64,000 nt of DNA from Mesodorylaimus sp. YZB2_4 (taxonomy: Eukaryota; Nematoda; Enoplea; Dorylaimida; Dorylaimidae): assembly GCA_030248295.1 (NCBI GenBank), contig JASANH010000715.1, positions 186,001 to 250,000 of the forward strand. Direction: 5' to 3'. How positions within the stretch are numbered: the first letter of the stretch is position 1; every line of letters begins with the position of its first letter. A program made the translations under genes and the position numbers. Below the pieces are notes generated by a model. The model was not told where the DNA came from, did not search any database, and saw nothing but the letters and a program-made list of their open reading frames with translations. Positions 33,991 to 44,218 of the stretch are shown piece after piece.

Positions 33991-36598
33991 ATGACGACCA
34001 TGATGGCAATATTCGGTGTGTGCGTATTGGCTGCCGTCTTAGTAGGACCAATGGTCGTATCTTCGCAAATGTTGATTCTGAGACCAGTATCTGAGCGAAG
34101 GTATGAAATTTTTGATTCGTCTTGTAGGGCTAAAGGTTTTCTGTTAGCCGTGTGAGTCTCTTATTACAACGCACCTCGATAATAACGTAACCAAAACTCA
34201 GAAGATCTCGGAGTCTCGGCATTGCTGCTACCGCTACCAATAAATCCTATGCTGGGACGTAGCATGCACGGCTAACCTGAAAAGATTCCTTCCACCTACT
34301 GTAGACCTTCTATATGTAAGCTGAGAGGAAAGGTTTTCTGCTTTCACAGAACACTTTCCGCAGTCTTATGTTTCTCTAAAGTTGGTGTTGAACAAAGTCG
34401 GTCGATGGACAAAAAACCGGAGTCCTAGTCGTGTTGAAGCTTGAAGCCATGCATCGCCTGACACTAGTGAAAAACATGCACTTTGAAATAACAGCTTGTC
34501 ATTTTGTGAGACCATGCTCCCTCTACAGTACAGTCATTCGTGTTATCAAAAAATCCACCACTACGGGAACTGAATCTGAAACCATATTTTATACATGCTG
34601 GAAGAATGTGACACTTCTTATCTCGTCTGCAGAGGCGAAAATTTAAACTGTGTAGAGTATAATATGAGCTGGTCAAAACCCAACTACATATTACAAGTCT
34701 GTGATAGGATGGGTAAAATATGGTTTCACATAGGGTTTCGCAGCCGCACACGATGTAAAGTATTTTTAGTATGTGAAGTATGCTTATAAAGTGCGCGGCA
34801 CAACAACAAATATCATCAAGGCTGAAAATAACCAAGATTATCTGTTTTCTTCAGAAAAATTCCATCTCTCTATGCATCTTCTCCGCGCCTAGCCCCTTAG
34901 CAGCTTTCGTTAATGAGAACGTGTTTGAAACAGCCTTGTTTTGAAGGAAGAACTGCCTTGATTGATGTTTTTTGTACCAGCACAGTCGGCAAACGCTGCG
35001 AGGACATATGTAGCAAAAGAATGACCTTCTCCGCATGAGGGCAGGGCGGGGGCGTCGACGACGCGGGGCAGCAGCTCAACATTTCATGCTCCAAGGCATT
35101 TGTTAGAAGAGTTTTCCACTGGTTGGGGGCACCCCCAGTAATTCTGGATGTAGGGGTTCTCAAGTGCCTGTTACATAGGAAAATATAGTCTCAGCGGTTT
35201 AATGTCGCCTTTCCCAAGACAAGAAATGCCACACGTGGTCAGGCACATACAGTCTATTATGAAAACGTGGTAGCGGATCTTGCCTGGCTCAATGCCTGTA
35301 ATGAAAAAGGTCACAGCCTATGATCACAGAAACCTGAAGTTTGACAGTAATAATAAAAAAAAGAAGGAACACTTATTTGCATGTGTTTAGCGAAGCAACA
35401 GCTAGATTGAGTAAACTATTGTTCCTGATGTGCGATTCTTATATGCGTAAAATAGGGTTCCAGTGAATGCAACAGCTTTAAGACGGATGTGTAAAATATA
35501 CTTTCAGACAGGGAACTCGCATGTCTTGCAAATCATTGTTCCTTCTTATTTTAGATTTTATCCGTCAAACTCTAAGTTCCTGTGATCATAGGCTGAGACC
35601 TTTTCCATTACAGGCATAGCCAGGCAAGATCCGCTACCGCGTTGACAGAATATACATACTGTAGTCTTCATGTGCTGACCACGTTCTCCTGTGAAAGGCG
35701 ACATCAAACTGCTAAAACTATATTTTACACACCTCACGCAGCTTGCTGCCTTGCATCTATAGCTCTCTTTTCTTATAGCAGCTGACAGCTTAAGTTTAAC
35801 TACCACAGGCAATCTCCACATAGAGCAGTGGAATCATCACATCACGCAGAGTGCTGCATTTCCACTAACTGGGTAAAATATAGCTTTAACCGTGTTGAAA
35901 TACCATCAGATAATCACATTTGTGTAAAAGGTAGTTCCAGCCGTCAAGCTGTTTCCGTATATGAACCATTCTCTGGTGGATGGGTAAAATATAGTTTCAG
36001 GAAAGGAAATGTTTTCATAGGTGTGTGTGCTCGGAGAAGTAAAATATAGTTTCGGTACACAAACGCACAAATACAGCTTGATAGTGGACATATAAAATGT
36101 AGTTTCAATAAAAGAAATGCTTTCATAGGCAAATGCGTAAAATGTAGTTTCAGCAAATGCGCCATATTCCTAGGTGGGTGCGTAAAATACAGTTTCAGCA
36201 AATGCACAATTTTTCTCGGTAGATGGGTAAACTATGGTTTCTGGAAATAAGCAATTCTCCATAGGTGTGTGCATAAAATACAGTTTCAGCCAGAGCAGCT
36301 ATGCTTGCTGTTTTTTAGAATGCATCTGCGCCAATATGCTATTCTCGTCAACCAAATGCGCAAGAGCGCCAGCCCGAAGCAATCTGCCGTATCCGAATCT
36401 GATCTGGAACGATATGCGAAGGACATCGATGGCACCTACGACACGTCTTATGTGCCCGCGTTTGATCTGTTACCTCCTCGCCACACCCGCCATCAAGGCC
36501 AGTACCAACGTCGAGACACTGTGAAGAACTGCTGGCTATCACCCCTTCAATGTTTGTTATATAAAAGAGTGACGACGAGGGACATCGACAGGCAATGA
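33991..36598 (+). CDS. Allatostatin-C-like neuropeptide precursor
   Basis: Two exons, 33991-34100 and 36319-36598, join in phase 2 (CGAAG|GTATGA and TTTTTTAG|A) to give 129 residues. Exon 1 is a signal peptide (AIFGVCVLAAVLVGPMVVSS) plus a few residues. Exon 2 has a helical spacer (MHLRQYAILVNQMRK). Near the C-terminus the RR site is followed by DTVKNCWLSPLQCLLY and then KR. The C-W-L-S-P-L-Q-C loop matches the C-Y-F-N-P-I-S-C disulfide ring of arthropod allatostatin C, a relative of somatostatin. Two Cys six residues apart with a central Pro are diagnostic. There is no amidation Gly before KR. In the family, the peptide is secreted from neurons and acts on somatostatin-like GPCRs, mostly as an inhibitor. 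The 2.2-kb intron is packed with family A and B repeats. The gene is convergent with selenoprotein T. Confidence 0.85.
34141..34277. repeat. Repeat family B element in the AstC intron
   Basis: CTGTTAGCCGTG at 34141 and the inverted GCACGGCTAAC ending near 34277, 137 bp in total. It is close in length to the 134-bp copy at 19312-19445. Confidence 0.6.
34576..34728. repeat. Repeat family A, 153-bp inverted pair
   Basis: CTGAAACCATATTTTATACA at 34576-34595 and the inverted GGGTAAAATATGGTTTCA near 34711-34728, in the AstC intron. Confidence 0.55.
35180..35732. repeat. Family A foldback with about 190-bp arms
   Basis: The block 35180-35370 is repeated in reverse complement at 35538-35732. Shared words include GTAGCGGATCTTGCCTGGCT, GCCTATGATCACAG and AGAAGGAACA. 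The outer ends are family A motifs (AAAATATAGTCTCAGC on the left, CTAAAACTATATTTTACACA on the right). It could form a long hairpin. Confidence 0.7.
35868..36292 (+). repeat. Minisatellite of the family A motif next to AstC exon 2
   Basis: Nine or so copies of TAAAATATAGTTTCAG start near 35871, 35923, 35979, 36037, 36089, 36135, 36180, 36224 and 36269, so the unit is 44-58 bp. The four last units are most regular (44-46 bp) and often carry GCAAATGC after the core. The array ends 27 bp before the 3' splice site of AstC exon 2. Confidence 0.75.
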
Positions 36599-36883
36599 GT
36601 ACTGGTGAAATTACTTTAATAAGGGTATGTCCTGAATGAGTACCAATTAAAAATTAAAAATCAGTTCATGATTGAATCAAAAATCACAATTTCAAATACA
36701 TTCACCACTTGACCACATGACAGCATCTAACTTAGCCATTCATCATCACAAACCCTTAAACCCAAATTTTGATCATCGTGAATCGAGAAAAATGAATTAG
36801 CGAAAATAATCTAAAGCATCATATTCAACACATTCACTACAGTTTAAACACAAGCGAAAAAAACGCGTAATTTGTGGCTCTGA

Positions 36884-36973
36884 CGAATCGAATCGCTGAA
36901 GCGAACATCGAGTTATCGCTGTCTCAAATCGAGTTTGCAACAATAACTGTCAAAAAATGTAGCGATCGATCGC
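36884..36973 (-). promoter_or_regulatory. SECIS element of selenoprotein T
   Basis: In the 3' region of the SelT gene, about 50 bases after the stop. Helix I pairs 36961-36966 (ATCGCT) with 36892-36897 (AGCGAT), with more pairs below. After an internal loop comes the quartet UGAC (36952-36949) against CGAU (36910-36907), giving U-U, G-A, A-G and C-C. Helix II is 11 bp: AGTTATTGTTG (36948-36938) with CAGCGATAACT (36921-36911), including two G-U pairs. AAA (36936-36934) is at the usual distance of about 13 from the UGA. It is followed by a CTC/GAG mini-stem, so the element is form 2. All parts were read directly from the sequence. Confidence 0.88.
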
Positions 36974-37020
36974 CAACGCCAATTCCCGTCCGCACGTACC
37001 TTGAGAATGAATTTACCTTC

Positions 37021-38000
37021 TTAGAGGATCGTCGCACTGCCGCCGCCGCTCATTTTCATTTGACTGTCCAAAATTTGCAAAAGCTCCGGTGGAGAAGGAA
37101 TGCGACCAGCTTCCAATTTCGACCAAACAGGCACAGCTAAAAAATAAATAAGCAAATTAGCTTAATCTTTAAAAGTTTTCTGGACGCTTTAAGCGTCCTA
37201 AGGAGTCTCATTATCTTTGCTGGGCTACACCTTGAAATTTATAAAATATCTACTTACAATTCAAAGAAATTTCAAAAGCGCCGGTAGAAATTAATTGGCC
37301 TTCAATTGCATTACTAAGAAAAAATGTCATCATACATGCGTAAATCTAAAAAAAGATTCATTTGGTTTTTTAGCATTTATAACTGAATAAGATTTACTTT
37401 ATTTTGTAGAGCCCATTGAAAAATGCCGGGTGTCTGGATACCGATCGTAGTGAAAGGGTCGAAACCGAATAAAATGGCCACGATAAGACCAAGTTTGACA
37501 ACGCTAAGCACTTGAGCCAGCATTGCCTTGTGCGACGGCGGGGGATAATTGTCGCCTTCGATAGTCATCGCGGGATAACGTTCTTGAATTACGCGACTGA
37601 ACTCTTCGAAGACGCGACGATAACCTCAGGAATAACTGAAAACAAGAAACAGTGTTCCCTGATTATTCAATTCGAAGAAATCATTTGAAAGTTGAAAAAA
37701 ACATTTTCTACTATTTAGAGCAACTGAAAGAACATTTAAAAACTGGCGGAATTCAGAAAACAAACAATGGAAATCTTACCAAAACAAAAACTTGAGTGTC
37801 GGTCCACCCATTCTCATCTTCATTCTCGGTTGCGGTACGGAATTTTTTAAGTCGGCAAAACTTTCTTCGCGTTCTTCCATGCGATTCTGTTCGGACGACG
37901 CGTGCGCCATTTGATTATTGGTTTTGTCCGACATTAAATCTCGCCAAGACAAAAATACGGCCACGGCAATTACCGCCGCGGCGGCCGCCGACCGAATCAT
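37021..38000 (-). CDS. SELENOT: Selenoprotein T with UGA-encoded selenocysteine
   Basis: Four minus-strand exons, 38000-37780, 37635-37398, 37345-37258 and 37136-37021, join in consistent phase to give 220 residues. The redox motif is C-Y-S-U-G-Y-R-R-V-F-E-E. The Cys codon is split by intron 1, and U is an in-frame TGA at 37628-37626. Vertebrate SelT has C-V-S-U-G-Y-R-R-V-F-E-E at this place. Further family landmarks are ERYPAMTIEGDNYP, the membrane hairpin (VVKLGLIVAILFGFDPF), GIFQWALQNK, FFLSNAIEGQLISTGAFEI and VPVWSKLEAGRIPSPPELLQ. The N-terminus has a hydrophobic Ala-rich signal anchor. SelT is an ER thioredoxin-like oxidoreductase, abundant in secretory and neuroendocrine cells. The protein is somewhat longer than usual at the N-terminus. 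A SECIS follows the stop. Standard gene callers would stop at the TGA. Confidence 0.92.
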
Positions 38001-38529
38001 ACCACGCGATTGCTGAGACGACTCCAATATGATCCGATTTTGCGTTTGACTTTTTGAAAAATTTTTCAAAGAAACAAGAAATTTAACTCCAATTCGCCGA
38101 AAACGGAATCCGTTTCGGTCAAAATTCCAAACATGGAAAGGAAAAGAAAGACCTAGAAACACGTGTTGCCAGGCGCCCGCGCACACCCGTGTAATAAAAC
38201 TGAGGATTAAATGATATAAGAAGTTTAGGCGGCAAATTTAAACTCTTATAACGATATTGCACAGTCAGCGACGCAGAGCAGATAATGCCTCATTTTTTCA
38301 TGGTTGAACTCAAATTTCACAATTCTACAGTTGTGATGACCCACGTGCCAAGTGCTTTAAATTGCCCTCCGTATCTGAAATTTACTTTTACTCAAGGGTA
38401 ATGTGCCACCAGGGTTTCTCAATCTACACAGTACAGGCATCAAAGCAGGACAGGCCAGTCATAGCGAATCGCTTTTAGAAACAGTTCACGTCGACAAGAA
38501 GCATCAAAAGTACCATTGAGCTGCATGGA

Positions 38530-38620
38530 GTGGCTAAAGGTCAGTCCCAGGTCAGGGTTACCTTTGTTAGAATCTGTAAAGCTAAGTCGGCTGGTTCGAT
38601 TCCCCCTCAAGGCTATTGTT
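38530..38620 (+). repeat. tRNA-like sequence, not a functional tRNA
   Basis: GGAGTGGCTAAAGGTCAG resembles an A box and GGCTGGTTCGATTCCCCC resembles a B box, about 60 bp apart. The acceptor stem does not pair well. It is probably a SINE head or tRNA relic. Confidence 0.3.
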
Positions 38621-38875
38621 TTTGAAAAATGGCTGAGACCATACAGAAAGTTCAAGCTGTCTGTCATGACATTGTCCGTTGTTTGTTGGAGTATGGGCGA
38701 AACCTATCAATCCTTGTGACTGCAACACTGTCCAACTGGAGGTAATGCCAATTTTGAACAAGGCCAAATATATGCCACAGACTGCCAAATACAGTGTACC
38801 ATCTACAGAGACACGTAGAGCACGTCTAGGTCACGAACTGAGACCAGACAAAGGTCTGTCAGGGAGGGATACAGA

Positions 38876-41800
38876 TCAGACCATGCTGTGCCCATCGTCA
38901 GCTCCGTAATAAGGGGTGGCCAAGCGAGCCATGTTAGTACGCTTAGGGATCTGCTGCTGAGCTGCCATCGAGGCCAGTAGTTGCCGACTGGCCGCACTGG
39001 TTGGTGACGGCATGCCGGGGCCTGGTGAATGCACCATCTGACTTTGGATCAAAGGCGCTGCATGATCGAAACGATGAATATTTGCTGTCTGATGGTGAGG
39101 TAGCTTGGGTGAACGCGACAAGGAACGACGCAGCATGCTTCCACGCTTGATCACTTCGGCTTTCAAGGTGTCCACTCTATCCAGGGTTTGATTCAGCGGT
39201 GATTCACCGTCGGGGCGAAGATTGCCGCAGCAGCGAAATGCGCACACGCAGCCTGAAATGACTTGGTTATGAAAAATTGGTTGAAGCCGCCAGGATTTGA
39301 ACCATAACCATCTCCACTGTCTGCACATTGCCCTGCTGTACCTTTTTAATGTCACTGTTGTAACTGAAGGTTGAGCTTGGGCGATCCTACTGCAACTGTC
39401 CACTGTTTGATGTTTCTGCTGTGTCCCTTTTACACTGTTCACTGTTTCTGCTTCACCCAGCTTACACTGTCCTGTCCGCTGATCCTGCATCACCCGCTTC
39501 ACCCGCTTTACACTGCCCACTGTTTCTGCTGTACCCACTTTACACTGCCGACTGTTTTATTGTACCCACTTTACAATGGCCACTGTTTCTGCTGTATGCA
39601 CTTTACACTGTCCGCTGTTTCTGCTGCACCCATTTTACACTGCCCACTGTTTTGTTGCACCCACTTTACACTGACCACTGCTTCCGCTGCACTTACTTTA
39701 CACTGCCCGCTGTTTCTGCTGTACGCACTTTACACGGTCCACTGCTTCTGCTGCACCCGCTTTACACTGTCCGCTTTTCTGCTGTACCCACTTTGCACTG
39801 TCCGCTGTTTCTGCTGTACGCACTTTACACGGTCCACTGCTTCTGCTGCACCCACTTTACACTATCCGCTGTTTCTGCTGTACCCGCTTTACACTTACCA
39901 TTCTGCCTACCTTGCCCTGCGCCCACTCAGCGTATTCCCACCCTCACACTCACTAAATGGTCGTATGAGCAAATCTCACCAGTTATAACGCAGACGAAGA
40001 AGATAGCAACTGCCACTGACACAATCAAGGATAGTTCGCCAATGTCAGTTCGAGTTTCCTTTTTTCCTCGAATTTCTTTGATAATTTCTTTCAACACAAT
40101 GTCCAATGCTCGACGATAATCTCTGCTGTCGATGTGGTGCTGCACCTTGGATTTGATTGCTTCTATTTCATATTGGGTCAAGTACGGCTTCATTTCTCGA
40201 TCAGTCAGTATGTACATCTAGATCAGGGAAGACAGGGTACGTGTACGCACAATTCAGGACCAGGCAGCAGATTACAAAAAATTGGCGTAGAGTTCCGGAA
40301 TAGTCGAGGGGCTTATTTGAGGAGCACACTGCAAGCGGGGTCAGAGAAGGATCATCAGGTATTTTTGGGAGTTCTGGAGCCAGTTTCACAATCACCTAAG
40401 TCATGTCCCAAATATAGGACGCTAAGTCCTATCCTAAATCATTGTGATTTGACTGTCCTACATTCTGGACGTCCAATCCACCTGATTGTGAAATTGGCCA
40501 CATCCAGATGCCAAATTTGGCAGGGCAGACTACCAGCGGCAAGCAGTGCCTTACCAGTTTATGTTCTTCCCATATCAGTATTATAGCTGAATTACCACAG
40601 TCACCCAAAGCCCATCGACCTCTGACCTTGACACAGAATTCGTGAGCCACGTGTATGAAATGTCTGAAAATTATGTGTTATTCTGAGAGTCAGCGGGCAA
40701 TGAGTGCCTACTTACGCAATATCATTAGCTCTGGTGGACACTTTGAGAGACCTTGCGAAGGCCACTGCAACTATGAAGCCGACTTCCACTGTATTGCCCT
40801 CCAGATCTTCGCCCACACACTGACCAATCCGCTTGCACTTACAACCAGTCGCATTTGTCAGCTGGTGCAGCTGAATGTTGAGCGACACTGCTGAAAATGT
40901 GCCAAGTGATAACACTGTGATTGGCACTGTGAATGCTGATAAAAACCAGAGTGATGCCTGTGATAACAGAGTTATGACATGTGTGACCTCAGAGTGACAA
41001 TGACCTTGTGATAAAAGGGTGTGAATGCAGGGTGATAACAAAAAGATAATGAGCATATGATAACAAACTGGACGTATAGTGGCAGTGATAACAGTGATAT
41101 CAGGTGGAATACAGTGGCAGTTTAATGATAGTGACAACATTGATTCAGGTAGGCGAGAGTGCGCATGGACCATCAACCTGATAAGCTTGCCGTAAGTTTC
41201 ATTTCGATCAAACAATTAGAACTGATAACAATTAGTTGGACCTCCTGCATATATTTATGTTATGTGCCTTACCATTCCTTTAGCCACTGAAGACTCACGC
41301 GCTCTGATGGCATGCGAAGATTGTCAGCCTGACAATCATCGCATGACAGCATGTTAACTGATAACTTATCAGTGCACTGTTAAAAGCATATGGCCATCAA
41401 TTGTAATAATTTGATAAGAAAGCATACTGAACGCTGATCAGCACAGATACTGTAAGATTTATGACTTATCGGAAGGTGTTCTACTATTAAAAATGTATTG
41501 CATTTTAATCTATCTCTATTTCTATTTCTATTTTACTCTTGCCGAAGCACATAAATGCACACTTAAAACAGCAAGTGGTATGGTAGTGGTATAATCAGTG
41601 GTATGATCATAGAAGATACATTTCCTTATCAGTAATTTTGTCTGATTAACTGATCCGGTGATTAACTGATTAACTTTTCTTCCCGACTTTAAAAGTTCGC
41701 TCAAGAGTGCGATTAGTCTATTGTCACATTGCCACAAAAGTCTGATTAAGTCAGTCAGTGAGAAGCTGATAAGATATCAATAAACCAGAGATTGCACGAT

Positions 41801-42514
41801 CTATGACCCTATTATGGCCCATCATCAGGGAGCCAGGTGGGACTGATACTGTCCGCGAGACTACTGACAAATATTATGTGATAACAAAAGTGTTGATGCG
41901 GAGATAACAAAACATAATGAAATTTGATAACGCACATGACGTATAGTGACAGTGATAAGGGGGGGAGGTGCGACTGCTATTAAGATTAGCAGAGAGTCTG
42001 ATGCAACTCCCTGACCTCGTCACCCGACCAGATAAGGCTGTCCCCATCGTTTATTGATAAGTGTTATAAGACCGGTTTGTATCAATTGGAAGTCTTATCA
42101 CTCTTATGTGAATCGACGGGCATGCTCATTCAGAAACTTTTTTTTCCCGGCTTTGAAAGTTCGCTCACGAGTGCGATTAGTCTCTTGTCACATTGCCACA
42201 AAAGTCTGATTAAGTCAGTCGGTGATAAGGTGATAAGATATCAGTGCAATCTTACCATCGTTTTTGGAAAGAACATAATCGGGGTCGCACAAATATGAAC
42301 GTAAAGGCAAATGCGAACCACAATCTTTTCTGGTTGGACCTCTTAGATCCGGATAATCTTTGCCATCCCATTTACCAGTGTTATTTAGTAAAGCCACGAT
42401 TGGCATTGTCGAAAATGAGCAATAAATCATAATTATCAACCAAATTTGGTGAAAAGTTTGTCCCAGATTGTATGCCATATTCCACACGAGTTTACCCCCA
42501 CTTTTCAACATCAA
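38876..42514 (-). CDS. molo-1: MOLO-1-like TPM-domain receptor auxiliary protein
   Basis: Five minus-strand exons, 42514-42256, 40890-40716, 40663-40555, 40217-39980 and 39252-38876, agree in phase throughout and give about 385 residues. A signal-like segment (IWLIIMIYCSFSTMPIVALL) is followed by YLCDPDYVLSKND and TGCKCKRIGQC, then a TPM domain: VEVGFIVAVAFARSLK, RGRWALGDCGNSAIILIWEE and EMKPYLTQYEIEAIKSKV to DYRRALDIVLKEI. One membrane helix (LSLIVSVAVAIFFVCVITG) follows with a Cys cluster (CVCAFRCC) that could be palmitoylated, and then a cytoplasmic tail. C. elegans MOLO-1 is a one-pass TPM protein that boosts levamisole-type acetylcholine receptors at body muscle. An upstream Met in exon 1 makes the start slightly uncertain. 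The tail of about 125 residues is rich in Ser, Pro and His. Introns hold a minisatellite and GATAA-rich duplications. Confidence 0.85.
39395..39895 (+). repeat. Minisatellite, about 31-33 bp unit, some 15 copies
   Basis: The unit is of the form CACTTTACACTG..CACTGTTTCTGCTGTAC with point changes. Because many units are 33 bp, two long overlapping frames (205 and 232 codons) stay open on the plus strand, but they are artefacts. The array lies in the last intron of the MOLO-1-like gene. Confidence 0.85.
40905..42250. repeat. GATAA-rich duplicated blocks in intron 1 of the MOLO-1-like gene
   Basis: TGATAAC/GATAAG words recur throughout. A block of about 110 bp at 41673-41780 is repeated at 42137-42250 (shared GAGTGCGATTAGTCT, TTGTCACATTGCCACAAAAG, TCTGATTAAGTCAGTC). 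Another block at 41033-41098 resembles 41878-41960 (TGACGTATAGTG..AGTGATAA). Confidence 0.65.
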
Positions 42515-44218
42515 TCTTTTTTAAACTAGATTCAAGAAAACGAAGTTGTTGAAAACTGAGTCGCGACTTCGACAATATTAAAATTACCCATAAAGTATGT
42601 GAAAAAAATTAAATCTTCACTGGAGAAATGGAATTTTTCAACACGATAGTGATGTAAATTATAGAAATAGGAAGCTGTGTAAGTAATATAGTTGCAGTGG
42701 ATGGAGTGGGACGCACTATAAGTACACGCCCATTAGTACAAATACTATTGGAAAAATGCCCCGCCTCGCTTTGCTCCACCAAAAGAAGAAACGGACGTGG
42801 GAACGGAAATGAAGCAAGCACAGCCTTTAGTCTTCAAGAAAATGCTCTTTCCCCATTGCACACACCCATTCCTCCAACCCTCGAGCCAGGGGGGGGCCGA
42901 AGAAGAGGAAGGCACGTTAAAATGGAAGAAGCAAAGACTAAGGCCAGCTTGGAGGATAGTTTATATAGAAGCCAATGGACAGCTGTTCTCCAAGAATGCC
43001 TGCGCCGGTGCACCAAGCCAAGGAATTTAGGATGGGTTAGAGAGGCGACCTCAGGCGGGCGTTCACGCGTATCGCACGTTTATAATCGAACTCATTTGTC
43101 ACTTCCTGTTTTCGACCTCAATTTGAATAAAGACACTTTTGCTTCTTATTTTCAAAAAAATTTTGAAGTTGTTTGGCGAAGCGAGAACTTTGCTGAGCGT
43201 CTTCGCTGACGACCCGAAAATGATGTGCAGCCGTTCAGGAAAGCTGGTGTGCTTAATTGTTTTTGAGTTGCGCAATGCAGTTTGCGGAAATTACCGGTGG
43301 TTTTAGTGATTGTGAGACGTTTTCCCCACTTGGTCGATTCCCCCTCTGAGACGATTCCCCCACCGTGCATGGTGGGAAAACGACTCACTGAGACATGCGA
43401 CGTTTCCTCACCGGTTTTAGTTGAGCCAATGACAGTGTCTGCTGAGGTTTCCATCATTCGACCACATTCCGATGTGTCATGTGCAAAAATACACTGAATC
43501 TTTCTTCTAGTCAAAAACATGTTTTTTAATACCCCAGCCTGGTTTGCCGTCTACTGCGCAGTTGGCGTTTCATATTTCTATCCTGATGATTTTTGCGGAT
43601 ATACAGTAGAACGATTCACAGATTTAGGCAACTTCAAAATTAAATTTCCCGCGGGCGCCAGCAGCACTTTATAGCACTTTAATCCTTCTCCTCGCTGTCT
43701 TGTGCGGAAAATAAACAAGAATAACCAAAATTAAGCTACTTTGTCTTGGCACAGCTTGTCAATAGTGAGAGCGGGGCCGGGCTAGAAAAGGTCAAAACGT
43801 TCGAAAAATATTTGTAATTGTCATAAGTAATTACAAAAAAATTACTGATTAACCTTTTCAAAGTTCTCAGAAATCTCGAAATGGTCTACGGCATCTTTGG
43901 ATCAGTGCGGCAAAAATTTTTAGAAAATGCTGTGAAACTACACCAGTAGACACTAAATTTGCGATGCAAAAGAGTTTAACCAGGCCCTAAAGACCTGGAA
44001 AACCAAGAAGACGCACATTAATTCGCCCAGATTTCAGGAAACTCGCTGGTTTTAAGCTGCTTATCACAAAGAGGCTGGATAAATTGCCATACAGCCTTCA
44101 AGTCATGAAAATACAGGTTTTTTATTTAGTACTTTCTATTAATTCTTTCTGTCACTTCCATTTTTTGGAGGACATTGTATAGCCCAACTAAAAAGCTGTT
44201 TCTAGCGAAAAATCAGCA
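42515..44218. other. No gene recognised; two overlapping long frames of doubtful status
   Basis: Frames of 170 codons (plus, 42697-43209) and 122 codons (minus, 43152-43520) are open. Neither has a signal peptide, domain or clear splice sites. A TATAAG lies at 42717. The promoter of the MOLO-1-like gene is expected just right of 42514. Confidence 0.4.

Noticed and set aside
36742-36779. A second SECIS-like candidate (ATGATC..AA..GTGATG) on the minus strand
   Set aside because: Helix II is short and interrupted and the AA-to-GA distance is too small. The element at 36884-36973 fits every requirement.
39371-40119. Two long plus-strand ORFs (205 and 232 codons), Cys/His-rich
   Set aside because: They are created by the 31-33 bp minisatellite, and the real MOLO-1 exon lies on the other strand.
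42697-43520. Overlapping plus (170-codon) and minus (122-codon) ORFs
   Set aside because: Neither shows a signal peptide, domain or splice sites. They are kept only as a note in the gap description.
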